64,000 nucleotides of DNA from DUUS01 sp964416365 (GCA_964416365.1 CAYQDO010000001.1:7876-71875); one strand, 5' to 3'. Positions 8,505 to 17,629 are shown, counted from the stretch's first letter. Numbers and translations: made by a program. Notes: generated by a model not told the origin, from the sequence alone.

Positions 8505-10490
8505 TCAATCAAAATAGTCTACAAACAAATTAGTAATTTCTTTTGATACTCTTGAATTTATGGGGTATCTATAATTATTATTATTGTCATTTTTATAACT
8601 TATATTGGGACTTACTATCGCTATTGATATTTGGGGATTTTCAAAAGGAGCATACATAACATAAGAAGTTGTGAAAGTTTCTGTATCGACATTACCATCT
8701 AAATCAGTATCTAAATAAGAATCAGCAGTACCAGTCTTACCAGCTGATGTAAATTTATGATTGGTATAACTATAAGCAGTCCCAGTAGCATTAACAACTC
8801 TAAAACCTTCTCTTATGCGGTTTAAATATTTTAAATCTATTGGGGCCTTATTTAATACTTTACTTTGTTTTTCATAATAGATACTGCCATCTTCATTTAA
8901 TACATATTTTAATAAGGATGTTTCTTTTCTTTTACCAGTAGCGATGGTATTAATATATTGAATTAATGATATTGGTGTATAAGTGTCAAAATGTCCGACC
9001 GAGATATTTAATAGTTGATCTGGCGTATATTCAGTACCTTTTTGACCGGATATTTCTTTAGATAAATCAATACCAGTTAAAACTCCTAAGCCATAGGCTG
9101 CTAATACTTTGCGATATTCTTCAAAATAATCCTTTGTTACGTTAAGTTTAATACCTGGTTTATATTTTTCACCGGTTAAACCAATAGCAATTAAATATTG
9201 AAAGGTATTACTAGACATTTTCAAAGCATTAATATCATTGATAACTCCTATTTTAGTCCAAGAACATTTATCTTTTCCCCCGTATAATCTAATACAACGA
9301 TCTTGGATTTTAGTATTTTCATTAATAAGGTTATTTTTATATCCAACACTAATGGTTGCTCCTTTAACAACACTACCTAAATTATAGGAATTTAAAACAT
9401 TATAATAAGAATAATCCAAAAATGTTTCATTTTCTTTGATTTTTTTGCCTATCAAAGACAGAATAGATCCATCCTGAGGATTACTGACCATAATATAACT
9501 TTCACCATAATATTTTGAGTTTAAAGCTTTTTTGGCATTAATCATTTCTTTTTTTAATATTTCTTCAATAGCAATTTGCAAATTAATGTCGATTGATAAA
9601 ACTAAATCTTTACCTCTTTTATAATTACTAATTAAAGTTAATCTATTATTTTTAACTTGATATTTAGCCTTTTCTCCTCTTAAGATTTCATCATATATAT
9701 ATTCTAGGTTGTTTATACCAACCCGGTCATTTAATTTATAATTTTTGTTTAAATATTCTTTTTTTAGTTCTTCAGGAATTCCTTGTTTATATGTTGATAC
9801 AGTCCCAAAAACATCTCTCAAGATATCTTTATAGGGATAAACTCTTTCCCACGTAATATCAGTTCTAATTCCCTCTAAACTCAGTTCATTAATTAAAACA
9901 TATTCTTCATTAGTAATGTTAGTTTTAATTATTTTATCTTCATAAGAATAACCATTATTCATTAAATAATAAAAACTAGCTGCTTTATGATTAACTGTTT
10001 TTAACATCTCATCAGTAATTAGTTCTAGTTTTTTAGCAAATAATTCGTCACTGGTCATTTTTCTTTCTTCATAATCTTTTAAAATACTTTGATTTAGTAA
10101 ATTATCTACGCTTTCTTGATTTGTTAAATAAAAATATTTTTTAAAATAATAATCACTTATATTTTCGTTAATATCAATATTATTTGCTAATATAGCGGCA
10201 ATCTCCAATTCTTTCTTTGTACTTATATTTAATTTATTATATATGATGGATTTTACACCAATATTATCAACCAGAATATTACCGTTAATATCTAGAATTC
10301 TCCCACGAGGAGCAGTCATTCCTTCTAAATAAGCATGACTATTTTTATATATAATATTTGCATAAAAAGCTTTTTTATAAATACATAAATATGATAGTCT
10401 ACCAATAATTATCATATTTATGACAATTAGACATCTTATTAAATTCTTTTTCATATTTTTAGTATAAGTAATTTTTATATACTTAAACAT
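8505..10490 (-). CDS. Class B penicillin-binding protein (PbpA/PBP2-type transpeptidase)
   Basis: 661 aa: N-terminal membrane anchor (about residues 17-38), dimerisation domain opening with APRGRILD near 60-67, then a transpeptidase domain. The catalytic SxxK is S373-V-V-K376 in the context LGSVVKGAT, which is the form known from B. subtilis PbpA/PbpH. SxN is at 426-428 (SSN) and KTG at 585-587 (AGKTGTA). It cross-links peptidoglycan, probably with a SEDS partner in elongation. No strong ribosome binding site is visible at either the first ATG or the ATG at residue 13 (10454), so the start is uncertain. It diverges from the small gene at 10512. Confidence 0.9.
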   Translation of the reverse strand: MFKYIKITYTKNMKKNLIRCLIVINMIIIGRLSYLCIYKKAFYANIIYKNSHAYLEGMTAPRGRILDINGNILVDNIGVKSIIYNKLNISTKKELEIAAILANNIDINENISDYYFKKYFYLTNQESVDNLLNQSILKDYEERKMTSDELFAKKLELITDEMLKTVNHKAASFYYLMNNGYSYEDKIIKTNITNEEYVLINELSLEGIRTDITWERVYPYKDILRDVFGTVSTYKQGIPEELKKEYLNKNYKLNDRVGINNLEYIYDEILRGEKAKYQVKNNRLTLISNYKRGKDLVLSIDINLQIAIEEILKKEMINAKKALNSKYYGESYIMVSNPQDGSILSLIGKKIKENETFLDYSYYNVLNSYNLGSVVKGATISVGYKNNLINENTKIQDRCIRLYGGKDKCSWTKIGVINDINALKMSSNTFQYLIAIGLTGEKYKPGIKLNVTKDYFEEYRKVLAAYGLGVLTGIDLSKEISGQKGTEYTPDQLLNISVGHFDTYTPISLIQYINTIATGKRKETSLLKYVLNEDGSIYYEKQSKVLNKAPIDLKYLNRIREGFRVVNATGTAYSYTNHKFTSAGKTGTADSYLDTDLDGNVDTETFTTSYVMYAPFENPQISIAIVSPNISYKNDNNNNYRYPINSRVSKEITNLFVDYFD

Positions 10491-10511
10491 ACAATAATAT
10501 TAGGTGATAAG

Positions 10512-10763
10512 ATGAAATTTTTAATTGAAAACTATATCAGAAATCTAACTAAGGAAGATATTAATAACTTTGCTTTAAAAAACGCCATATATTTAAATAA
10601 TAATGAATTAGATTTTACATATAGTTTTATCAAAAATAATTATCAGAAAATACTAAATAATCCTGAAGCTTTCGATTATAGAAAATATAAAGAACGTTAT
10701 TCGAGTGCTAATTATGAAAAGATAATTACTTTAATAAAAAAATATTCGGTTTATTTAAACTGA
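10512..10763 (+). CDS. Small DUF2624-like protein
   Basis: 83 aa, soluble, no Cys, charged and helical. The overall pattern (helix, TKEDINNFALKNAIYLNNNE, then a run of charged helices) resembles the DUF2624 (YqfT) family of Bacilli, whose gene lies near nfo in Bacillus; nfo lies about 1.2 kb away here. Similarity is weak and partly contextual. AGGTGATAAG precedes the ATG, and a bidirectional terminator follows. Confidence 0.5.
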   Translation: MKFLIENYIRNLTKEDINNFALKNAIYLNNNELDFTYSFIKNNYQKILNNPEAFDYRKYKERYSSANYEKIITLIKKYSVYLN

Positions 10764-10773
10764 ATATTTTTAT
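10736..10773. terminator. Bidirectional terminator between the DUF2624-like and LiaF-like genes
   Basis: 13-bp stem AATATTCGGTTTA (10741-10753) / TAAACTGAATATT (10756-10768) with T-runs on both strands. It overlaps the last codons of both convergent genes. Confidence 0.85.
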
Positions 10774-11429
10774 TTTAAATCTGTGCCACCAAAGATACTA
10801 ATATGATTTATATAGACCGTTGGATTCTTTTTGTTTTCCTTATAAGAATATTTATTAGATGTTCCTCCGAAAATAGATACTCCTTCTGATTTTAAATTAA
10901 CATCTTTTGGTAATTTAAGATCAATCCCACCAAAAACGGCTATACAATCAATAATAACATCTTCTTTGATTACTGCATTAGTTAAATCTAAATCCACTCC
11001 ACCAAAAACAGCTATACAACTTGCTCCTTTAAACTGATCATTAATATTTTCTTCACAGCCAGAGAACACGCCTATATAATTAGGACTATCATAACTAGTT
11101 TTCTTACAAAATTTAATTTTTGGTTTAAATACTAAATAAATCCCAATTGAAACTAGTAATAATGGAAATAATGATTTACCTATAAATCCCCATGAAATAT
11201 AATCTCTTGCTGCCATTAAAAATAATATGCCAATAATAGTTCCTAAAGATGCCGTCATTATATTTTCTTTTTTTATTAAAGATATGACCGATGGAACAAT
11301 AATAAATAAAGTCCACCAACCTTCAAAAAAGATCGTAAATTCCCATAAATTTATATTAGATCCTAAATATAATAATCCTAAACTAATTAATACTATCCCA
11401 ATAATAAGATATTTTTTTTGATTTTCCAT
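10770..11429 (-). CDS. LiaF-like membrane protein (cell-envelope stress)
   Basis: 219 aa: four hydrophobic helices in the first 105 residues (DUF5668-like), then a beta-rich C-terminal domain with repeated FGG motifs (IAVFGGVDLDL, IAVFGGIDLKL, VSIFGGT, ISIFGGTDLK). This is the LiaF/YvqF cell-wall-active-antibiotic response arrangement, which in Bacillus inhibits the LiaRS two-component system. No liaR/liaS genes are adjacent, so the regulatory role is not established here. AGGAGG precedes the ATG. Confidence 0.8.
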   Translation of the reverse strand: MENQKKYLIIGIVLISLGLLYLGSNINLWEFTIFFEGWWTLFIIVPSVISLIKKENIMTASLGTIIGILFLMAARDYISWGFIGKSLFPLLLVSIGIYLVFKPKIKFCKKTSYDSPNYIGVFSGCEENINDQFKGASCIAVFGGVDLDLTNAVIKEDVIIDCIAVFGGIDLKLPKDVNLKSEGVSIFGGTSNKYSYKENKKNPTVYINHISIFGGTDLK

Positions 11430-11437
11430 ATTGCCTC

Positions 11438-11968
11438 CTACATATTATTTATAACACATTCCGTAAATTTTTGTAATATGTCTTTTGTTTTTTCATCTAT
11501 TAAAATATTATTTTTAAATAAAGTATGAACCGATGATATATAAACTTCAGGATGAGAAATGATACTGGCATCCATACAGAATAAAATCTGTCTTAAATGA
11601 TTTTGAGCTCTTACTCCCCCAAATCTTGACATAGAAGCACTGATAATGGCTACTTTTTTATTAGTAAAAACAGGATTTTCTCCTCTCGAGAACCAGTCTA
11701 AAGCATTTTTTAAGGCCCCACTTATTGAATAGTTATATTTCGGAGTAGCTATGATAATTAAATCTGCATTAAATAATTTTCCATTTAATTCTTTAATTAT
11801 TTCTGGAAAATCACTTTGTTCTATATCCTCATTGAATAAAGGAATCTCTGTTATATCAATAATACCTAATTCTGCCTCTTTAGCTATTAATTTTTCAATT
11901 TCTTTTAAACATAAAGTATTATAAGAGTTTTTACGCAAACTTCCACTCATGGCCACAATTTTTTTCAT
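11438..11968 (-). CDS. NADPH-dependent FMN reductase family protein
   Basis: About 176 aa flavodoxin-like fold. The phosphate-binding loop SGSLRKNSYN follows the first strand (VAMSGS), with IIATPKYNYSISGALKNALDW in the middle, typical of the NADPH-dependent FMN reductase/azoreductase family. The ATG at 11968 is chosen because AAGGAGAATGAA directly precedes it; the reading to 11998 overlaps nfo. It probably forms an operon with nfo. The physiological electron acceptor is unknown. Confidence 0.85.
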   Translation of the reverse strand: MKKIVAMSGSLRKNSYNTLCLKEIEKLIAKEAELGIIDITEIPLFNEDIEQSDFPEIIKELNGKLFNADLIIIATPKYNYSISGALKNALDWFSRGENPVFTNKKVAIISASMSRFGGVRAQNHLRQILFCMDASIISHPEVYISSVHTLFKNNILIDEKTKDILQKFTECVINNM

Positions 11969-11978
11969 TTCATTCTCC

Positions 11979-12857
11979 TTATGAATTAAAGATATCATTA
12001 ATTAAATTAGGGTTAAACTCTCTTTTCTTAATCATATCTATTTCATGCTTATATGGTGGTTTATCATTAACAAAAGGTGTTTCTAAAATTTTCGGAATAT
12101 CTTTTAATTTTTCATGATAGATAATATTCATGAGATTTTCAAAACCTATAGTACCGTAACCAAGGTTGGCATGACGATCTTTTTTAGTAGATATTAAATT
12201 TTTACTATCATTAATATGAATACATTTTACTTTTTCTAAACCTATTTCTTGATCAAATTTTTCTAAATAATTATCAAAATCTGATATGTCTACTCCTGAA
12301 TCATTTAAATGACAAGTATCAAGACAAACACCTATTTTTTCTGGGTAATGAACTCCAGTTATGATAGCTTTTAATTCTGCATTGTTAATACCACATTCCG
12401 TACCTTTTCCAGCCATAGTTTCTAATAGAATCATAAAATCATCTTCTTTATTTAATACCTTATTTAAAGCATTAATAATATTATTTATGGCATTGCTTCT
12501 ATCTAAACTTAAAGCTGAACCCGGATGAATTACTAAGTATTTTACACCTAATGCTTCACAACGATCAATTTCATTTCTTAAAAATTTAATACTAAACTCA
12601 TATTTATTTAAGTCTATGTTATTTGCTAAATTAATAATATATGGAGCATGACAAATAATATTGTTATAATAAATATTATTCTCTTTCACTAATTTAATAG
12701 CTTCCTGAACTAAGTTGTAATCAATATTTCTTCTAATCGTATTTTGTGGTGCACCAGTATAAAACATAAAGGAATTACCACCATAAGATATAATTTGTTT
12801 AACACAACCTAATAACTGCGATTTATTGAAACTAACGTGTGATCCAATTAATAACAT
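11979..12857 (-). CDS. nfo: Endonuclease IV (AP endonuclease)
   Basis: 292 aa TIM-barrel AP endonuclease that cleaves 5' of abasic sites in base-excision repair. Visible zinc-ligand signatures: GSHVSF at the N-terminus, HPGS near 110, LLETMAGKG near 145, LDTCH near 180, CIHINDSK near 210, and RHANLGYGTIG near 226. AGGTGAAG precedes the ATG. Together with exoA at 34.8 kb the genome has both AP-endonuclease families. Confidence 0.95.
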   Translation of the reverse strand: MLLIGSHVSFNKSQLLGCVKQIISYGGNSFMFYTGAPQNTIRRNIDYNLVQEAIKLVKENNIYYNNIICHAPYIINLANNIDLNKYEFSIKFLRNEIDRCEALGVKYLVIHPGSALSLDRSNAINNIINALNKVLNKEDDFMILLETMAGKGTECGINNAELKAIITGVHYPEKIGVCLDTCHLNDSGVDISDFDNYLEKFDQEIGLEKVKCIHINDSKNLISTKKDRHANLGYGTIGFENLMNIIYHEKLKDIPKILETPFVNDKPPYKHEIDMIKKREFNPNLINDIFNS

Positions 12858-12888
12858 TTACTTCACCTATTTGAGTATAGTTGGTAAG

Positions 12889-12917
12889 CAAAAAAAAATC
12901 AAGAAATAATCTTGATT
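12889..12917 (-). terminator. Terminator of the ComGC-like pilin
   Basis: Minus-strand AATCAAGA / TCTTGATT hairpin with a TTATT loop and a run of nine T. Confidence 0.85.
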
Positions 12918-13381
12918 TATGGCGTTGGCGTTGTAAATGATGTTGGGCAAGTATCGTTAATAGTCGTACTTGCTCCGGAAAAATTCGCTGGAGTTGATAA
13001 TTTAGCATAAGTATAATCTTTAACACTAAAATATGTATCAGTTAAAGAAACATAAAATGTTGGTTTAAGTTTTGCATCTATAGTTACGATAACATAACCA
13101 TGATATTGTGATGATTCACCCATCTCTAAATCGCTTCTTAAACTGTAACAGTATCCGTAAGTTTTTGAACGCTCACTAGTTGTACCTAATAATATATCAG
13201 CTTGGTATGATTCTTGAGCTTTATTTAGTACTTTTTCGGCATAGATTTTAAATGTGCCTCTTTGAGCATCGCTCATAGTGCTCATGACAGAAGGAATGGC
13301 AATAATCATAATTATTGCTAGAACAACCATAACTGCTAATAATTCTACGAGGGTAAAACCTTTATTATTTAACCTTACCAT
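12917..13381 (-). CDS. Type IV pilin-like / ComGC-like major pseudopilin
   Basis: About 154 aa with the class III prepilin signal MVRLNNKG, cleavage before FTLVELL, and a 25-residue hydrophobic helix that includes Glu at +5. The ATG at 13381 is chosen because it gives a standard short leader and has GGAGTATAT upstream. The ectodomain has two Cys (YGYCYS and NDTCPT), which could form a disulfide. Needs the prepilin peptidase and an assembly ATPase; a candidate ATPase gene is at 30678. It follows the ylbD-ylbE pair and is the last gene before a terminator. Confidence 0.85.
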   Translation of the reverse strand: MVRLNNKGFTLVELLAVMVVLAIIMIIAIPSVMSTMSDAQRGTFKIYAEKVLNKAQESYQADILLGTTSERSKTYGYCYSLRSDLEMGESSQYHGYVIVTIDAKLKPTFYVSLTDTYFSVKDYTYAKLSTPANFSGASTTINDTCPTSFTTPTP

Positions 13382-13434
13382 ATATACTCCTATCTTCTGC
13401 TTTATTATAATTGAATTGACAATTCTTGTCAATA

Positions 13435-13656
13435 CTAATTGATAATCTTAAAAATAGAATTTACAGTATCTAAGGTACCAACTACATTATTAAATTTAAC
13501 ATTTCTCATTTCCTGATTATGCTTTTTAAAACCACTTTGAAACATTTTATAATTATCTATAGAACGATTTAAATATTTATACCATTCAGAATTTTCTTTT
13601 AAATATTTCCCCATTTTTTTATCTTTATAAATTTTAAATTGTAATTCATAATCCAT
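13435..13656 (-). CDS. ylbE: YlbE-like protein
   Basis: About 73 aa, helical, with KYLKENSEWYKYLNRSIDNY near the N-terminus, matching the YlbE family pattern (a single Trp-Tyr core followed by a basic helix). The ATG at 13656 is preferred to the upstream codon because the spacing from GGTGAT fits. Its start lies 1 nt after the ylbD stop. In Bacillus ylbD and ylbE are adjacent. Function unknown. Confidence 0.65.
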   Translation of the reverse strand: MDYELQFKIYKDKKMGKYLKENSEWYKYLNRSIDNYKMFQSGFKKHNQEMRNVKFNNVVGTLDTVNSIFKIIN

Positions 13657-13657
13657 A

Positions 13658-14017
13658 TTAATCACCAAAAAACTTTGTAATAGGTCGAGGAGTTTTAGAC
13701 GGCAAAGGATTTTTATTAATAGGATTTTTAGTAGTTAATTCTTGGATTACCCCAATGGCTTTTTGAGCATTATTAATGTACTTTTGGACATTTTCTAAAT
13801 TGATCCCTTTTACTAAATTTGTCAGTTCATTTATTGGACCACTAGCTCGTTCCTCTTCCCTATCACTTTGATAGTATTTACTCCATACTTCATTATTTTC
13901 TCCATATATATCATAGATTTCATAAAAGTCTTGCCAATTATATTCTTTATTTATAACATAATTTAATAATTCAGGATGTCTGGCAATAAAGCTTCTAAAT
14001 TCTTCTTTCTTAGACAT
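13658..14017 (-). CDS. ylbD: YlbD-like protein (putative spore-coat family)
   Basis: 119 aa. The N-terminal SKKEEFRSFIARHPELLNYV, then NWQDFYEIYDIYGENNEVW, are the YlbD family core: an F-x-x-F-x-x-x-H-P segment and a W-x-x-x-Y/F-x-x-W segment. Bacillus YlbD is listed as a putative coat protein. The only ribosome binding site, AGGGGG, 5 nt before the ATG, lies within the right arm of the parC terminator stem. Expression may therefore depend on that hairpin. Confidence 0.7.
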   Translation of the reverse strand: MSKKEEFRSFIARHPELLNYVINKEYNWQDFYEIYDIYGENNEVWSKYYQSDREEERASGPINELTNLVKGINLENVQKYINNAQKAIGVIQELTTKNPINKNPLPSKTPRPITKFFGD

Positions 14018-14057
14018 AAAAACCCCCTATGATATTTTATTCTCATAGGGGGTTATA
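14018..14057 (-). terminator. Strong terminator after parC that also contains the ylbD ribosome binding site
   Basis: Perfect 12-bp stem AACCCCCTATGA (14021-14032) / TCATAGGGGGTT (14043-14054). On the minus strand it ends in TTTTT and then the ylbD ATG. The G-run of the second arm is the only Shine-Dalgarno for ylbD. Confidence 0.9.
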
Positions 14058-14063
14058 TATGTG

Positions 14064-16556
14064 TTATAATTTAAAATCTTCAATAAAATCATCTATCGTA
14101 AATTCTTTAGGTTCTGTATCCTTAGGGTCTTCTTCAATGGATTTTTCTTCTTGTTCTTTTAAGATATATAATTCTTTTTGTATAAAGAATAATACTTCTT
14201 TTTTAGAAAGAACTGAACCGGTACTTATTAAATCCATGATAGGTATTTCACTATTTTTTATAAATTTAATTTCTTCATCTTCTCTAATACCAATTATGTC
14301 TTTACTGTTAGTTAAGTAAGCATTTTGAACAAAATAATTAGTTGTCTTAACTTTTTTAAGTAAAGTGGTTCCTCTTTTAGCACGAGAAGAAATATTTAAT
14401 TCACTGATTTTAATTCTCTTACCAGTGGATTTATTAGTAAAGATATTTAAATATTCATCACTGCTGTAACAATCTCCGACAATAACTTCATCATCTTTTA
14501 AATTAATACCTTTAACTCCACTAGCTTTAGCACCTAATACGGGAATTTCTTCAGTTTTATAATTTAAATAATAACCTGTTTTAGTCACAATCAAAGTATT
14601 TGGTTTTGAAATAACAACATTAACTACTTGATCACTTTCTTTTAATTTAATTGCTGTATAAACCTTGGAATATCTACTTACAATGAAGTCCTCTAAATTA
14701 GTGCGTTTAACCATACCATCTTTGGTAAAAATAGTAACGTCGGAATTGTCAGCATTTTCAGTAACTACATAAGCAGCTACTACTTTATCATCAGGATTCA
14801 TAGTTACAATATTACTAACATGAAGCCCTAAATCTTTCCAACGACAACTAGGTATTTCATGAATTGGTAAATATAAGTAATTCCCTAATGAAGTAAAGAT
14901 AGCTAGTTTATTTATAGTATTAGTTTGCAAATAACTTATGACATAATCACCAGGTTTTAGAGCAGTCTCTTCCTCACTGGCCGCATAAGATTTTTTACTT
15001 ACGCGTTTTAAATATCCGTCATTTGTTAATACTAAAATAACATCTTCTTTTGTTATTAAATCCGTTTCGTCAATTTTTATTTCTTCATAAGTTGCACTGA
15101 TTGCTGTACGACGAGGAACAGCATATTCTTTCTTAATATTTCTTAATTCCATTTTAATAACACTATTTAATTTATCGGGAGTAGAAAGAATTGATTCTAG
15201 TAATTCAATCGTTTTTCTTAAATTCTCTAATTTTTCTTCTAAAATCGTAATATCCGTATTAGTTAAACGATATAATTGGAGCATTACTATAGCAGTTGCT
15301 TGTTCTTCGGTAAATGCATATTTTTTAACTAAATTCCCAATCGCATCGGTTTTATTTTTGCTTGCTCTGATTGTAGCAATTACTTCATCAAGGATACTAA
15401 TAGCTTTAACCAAGCCTTCGGTAATATGCATTTCTTTTTTAGCAAAAGCTAAATCAAATTCTGTACTTTTGGTAACAATTTCTTTTTGATGAGCAATATA
15501 GGCATCAATAATTGGAAGTAAACCAAGTAATTTAGGACGACGATTAACTATAACTGTCATATTATAATTATAATTGGCTTGTAAACCTGTATTCTTTAAT
15601 AAATAATTAATGATTAAATCTTTATCTACACCTTGTTTTAAATCAATAACAATTCTTAAATTAGCATCTTTATCTGATTCATCACGAACTTCGGCAATAC
15701 CATCTAATTTTTTATCAATTCTAATTTCATCTATTTGTTTGATAAGTACAGCCTTATTAACCTCAAATGGAATTTCCGAAATAATAATTTGATCTTTACC
15801 TTTGTTTTTAGCAAATTCATAACGTGATCTGATAACAATTTTACCTTTCCCTTTGGTAAAAGCGTCTCTAATACCATCAGTTCCTTGAATAATACCACCA
15901 GTTGGAAAATCCGGACCTTTTACAGTATCCAAAATTGTATCTAAATAAGAGTTAGGACTTTCTATTCTTTTAATTACCGCATCGATTACTTCTCCTAAAT
16001 TGTGGGTAGGTATATTAGTAGCATAACCAGCACTTATACCACTTGAACCATTAACTAGAAGATTAGGAAACTTAGCAGGAAGAACCGTTGGCTCTAGTAA
16101 TGTATCCGAATAATTTGGAACCATTATAACTGTATCTTTATCAATATCTTTTAATAATTCTTCTGATATTTTAGCTAGTCTTGTTTCAGTATAACGATAG
16201 GCCGCGGGTGAATCACCATCTATTGACCCATTATTACCATCTACTTCAATCAAAATATGACTTTGCTTCCAGCTTTGACTCATTCTAATTAAAGCATCAT
16301 ATACTGAAGAATCGCCATGAGGATGATATTTACCTAAAACATTACCAACTGCATTGGCACATTTTTTAAACTGTTTATCGAAGGTATTCTTATCTTTATA
16401 CATTGCATATATTATTCTTCTTTGCACGGGTTTTAATCCATCTCTAACATCTGGTATAGCCCTATCTTGAATAATATATTTAGAATAACGAGCAAATCTT
16501 TCACTCATTATTTCTTCTAAACTGTAATCGTGAATCTTCTTAAGTACTTCTTTCAC
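14064..16556 (-). CDS. parC: DNA topoisomerase IV subunit A
   Basis: 830 aa type IIA topoisomerase A subunit. It has RAIPDVRDGLKPVQRRI near residues 32-48, the quinolone-resistance region HPHGDSSVYDALIRMSQ near 78-94 with a wild-type-like Ser, and catalytic tyrosine Y122 in AYRYTETR. The C-terminal beta-pinwheel is present but no GyrA-box is evident, and the length fits ParC/GrlA better than GyrA. The start is GTG (16556) with AGGTGAT 6 nt upstream. parE is not in the window. It decatenates daughter chromosomes. Confidence 0.88.
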   Translation of the reverse strand: MKEVLKKIHDYSLEEIMSERFARYSKYIIQDRAIPDVRDGLKPVQRRIIYAMYKDKNTFDKQFKKCANAVGNVLGKYHPHGDSSVYDALIRMSQSWKQSHILIEVDGNNGSIDGDSPAAYRYTETRLAKISEELLKDIDKDTVIMVPNYSDTLLEPTVLPAKFPNLLVNGSSGISAGYATNIPTHNLGEVIDAVIKRIESPNSYLDTILDTVKGPDFPTGGIIQGTDGIRDAFTKGKGKIVIRSRYEFAKNKGKDQIIISEIPFEVNKAVLIKQIDEIRIDKKLDGIAEVRDESDKDANLRIVIDLKQGVDKDLIINYLLKNTGLQANYNYNMTVIVNRRPKLLGLLPIIDAYIAHQKEIVTKSTEFDLAFAKKEMHITEGLVKAISILDEVIATIRASKNKTDAIGNLVKKYAFTEEQATAIVMLQLYRLTNTDITILEEKLENLRKTIELLESILSTPDKLNSVIKMELRNIKKEYAVPRRTAISATYEEIKIDETDLITKEDVILVLTNDGYLKRVSKKSYAASEEETALKPGDYVISYLQTNTINKLAIFTSLGNYLYLPIHEIPSCRWKDLGLHVSNIVTMNPDDKVVAAYVVTENADNSDVTIFTKDGMVKRTNLEDFIVSRYSKVYTAIKLKESDQVVNVVISKPNTLIVTKTGYYLNYKTEEIPVLGAKASGVKGINLKDDEVIVGDCYSSDEYLNIFTNKSTGKRIKISELNISSRAKRGTTLLKKVKTTNYFVQNAYLTNSKDIIGIREDEEIKFIKNSEIPIMDLISTGSVLSKKEVLFFIQKELYILKEQEEKSIEEDPKDTEPKEFTIDDFIEDFKL

Positions 16557-16591
16557 TGTCTATCACCTATTAAAAGTATATCATAAAAGTT

Positions 16592-16625
16592 AAAAAAAGT
16601 AAGTATTACTCAGCGTAAACACTTA
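16592..16625 (-). terminator. Terminator of rplU-prp-rpmA operon
   Basis: Minus-strand AAAGTAAGT / ACTTACTTT stem, whose loop includes the rpmA stop codon, followed by seven T. Confidence 0.8.
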
Positions 16626-16890
16626 CTTTTTTCTTATCTTTACCAAATTTTTCATATCTTACTGTGCCATCAATTTTAGCAAATAAAGTATGATCTTTAC
16701 CCATTCCAACGTTTGTTCCAGGATAGATCTTTGTACCTCTTTGACGATAGATGATAGCTCCTGCTGTAGCAGTTTGACCATCGGCTAATTTAGCACCTAA
16801 TCTACGTCCAATAGAGTCTCGGTTATTTTGAGTAGATGATTGTCCCTTTTTTTGAGCAAAACGTTGAATATTTAATTTTATAAATAACAT
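16606..16890 (-). CDS. rpmA: 50S ribosomal protein L27 (with Prp-cleavable N-terminus)
   Basis: 94 aa. The N-terminal extension MLFIKLNIQRFA precedes QKKGQSS, which is the Firmicute-type L27 propeptide removed by Prp to free the peptide that reaches the peptidyl-transferase centre. The rest (GRRLGAKLADGQ, YRQRGTKIYPG) is standard L27. The prp gene sits 3 nt upstream, so substrate and protease are co-expressed. The cleavage point after FA is inferred from the family. Confidence 0.96.
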   Translation of the reverse strand: MLFIKLNIQRFAQKKGQSSTQNNRDSIGRRLGAKLADGQTATAGAIIYRQRGTKIYPGTNVGMGKDHTLFAKIDGTVRYEKFGKDKKKVSVYAE

Positions 16891-16893
16891 TAA

Positions 16894-17190
16894 TTATTCC
16901 TCACTCTCTACTTTGATATTTTTAGGATAATCTTCAGCTAAGTTTTTAAGCAAACTGATAAGATTATTAAACAATTTATTTAAAAGTTCATTTTCTTTAA
17001 TGATTTCGATTATTAACTCTTGACCATTATCGGTATAAACAACTGATTTATTATCCACAACGTACATATCATTTACGCTTGTCGTAACTATTGATGAAAC
17101 ACTGGCACAGACAATATCTTTACCATAATCATCAAAATTAGCATGTCCACTAATCATAATTCTATTATTAGAATATTTGACTCTAATCAT
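16894..17190 (-). CDS. prp: Ribosomal-processing cysteine protease Prp
   Basis: 98 aa from the ATG at 17190. The catalytic pair is visible as SGHA (H16) and DIVCASVS (C28) with the 12-residue spacing of the family. It cleaves the N-terminal extension of L27. It lies between rplU and rpmA as in Bacillus and Staphylococcus, and its start is 1 nt past the rplU stop. A longer reading to 17214 overlaps rplU and is less likely. The ribosome binding site is weak, suggesting coupling to rplU. Confidence 0.93.
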   Translation of the reverse strand: MIRVKYSNNRIMISGHANFDDYGKDIVCASVSSIVTTSVNDMYVVDNKSVVYTDNGQELIIEIIKENELLNKLFNNLISLLKNLAEDYPKNIKVESEE

Positions 17191-17191
17191 A

Positions 17192-17491
17192 TTATCCAAC
17201 AATCTTTTTAACAATTAACTTAGTATATGGTTGTCTATGACCTTGAGTACGACGATATTTTTTCTTTGGTTTATACTTGAAAACAATAATCTTTTTTTGT
17301 TTACCAGTCTTAACTACTTCACATGTAACTTTAGCACCATTTACATATGGTGTTCCAGTTTTTTCTCCTACTGATAATACTTCAGTAAAATCAACTGATT
17401 TTCCTGGCTCAATATCTAATTTTTCTACGTAGATTTCATCGCCTTCAGCTACATAATATTGTTTTCCACCTGTTATAAATACAGCTTTCAT
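17192..17491 (-). CDS. rplU: 50S ribosomal protein L21
   Basis: 99 aa. MKAVFITGGKQYYVAEGDEI at the N-terminus and YRRTQGHRQPYTKLIV at the C-terminus are L21 signatures. A strong AAGGAGGAGG lies upstream. It is transcribed from its own sigma-A-type promoter through a structured leader and heads the rplU-prp-rpmA operon. Confidence 0.97.
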   Translation of the reverse strand: MKAVFITGGKQYYVAEGDEIYVEKLDIEPGKSVDFTEVLSVGEKTGTPYVNGAKVTCEVVKTGKQKKIIVFKYKPKKKYRRTQGHRQPYTKLIVKKIVG

Positions 17492-17499
17492 TAATCTAA

Positions 17500-17582
17500 T
17501 TCCTCCTCCTTATCAATGAAGACTCGCCCGAAAGGTGGGATATCATCCTCTTGTACCTCTTTAGTGCGGTTTATAAATTAAT
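17500..17582 (-). ncRNA. Ribosomal protein L21 leader (5' UTR element)
   Basis: The minus-strand leader carries GAGGTACAAGAGGATGATAT, then a short hairpin-forming CCCACCTTTCGGGCGAG segment, directly upstream of the rplU ribosome binding site. Its position and G-rich motif match the L21 leader found upstream of rplU operons in low-GC Gram-positives, thought to mediate autoregulation. A covariance search would be needed to confirm. Confidence 0.7.
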
Positions 17583-17595
17583 TACAAACATAAGA

Positions 17596-17624
17596 ATATT
17601 ATCAAAAAAAATGGGTAAAGTCAA
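17596..17624 (-). promoter_or_regulatory. Sigma-A-type promoter of rplU-prp-rpmA
   Basis: Minus strand -35 TTGACT (17619-17624), 17-nt spacer, -10 TAATAT (17596-17601). It starts just past the spoIVFB stop codon, so the ribosomal protein operon is independent of spoIVFAB. Confidence 0.8.
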
Positions 17625-17629
17625 GAAAA

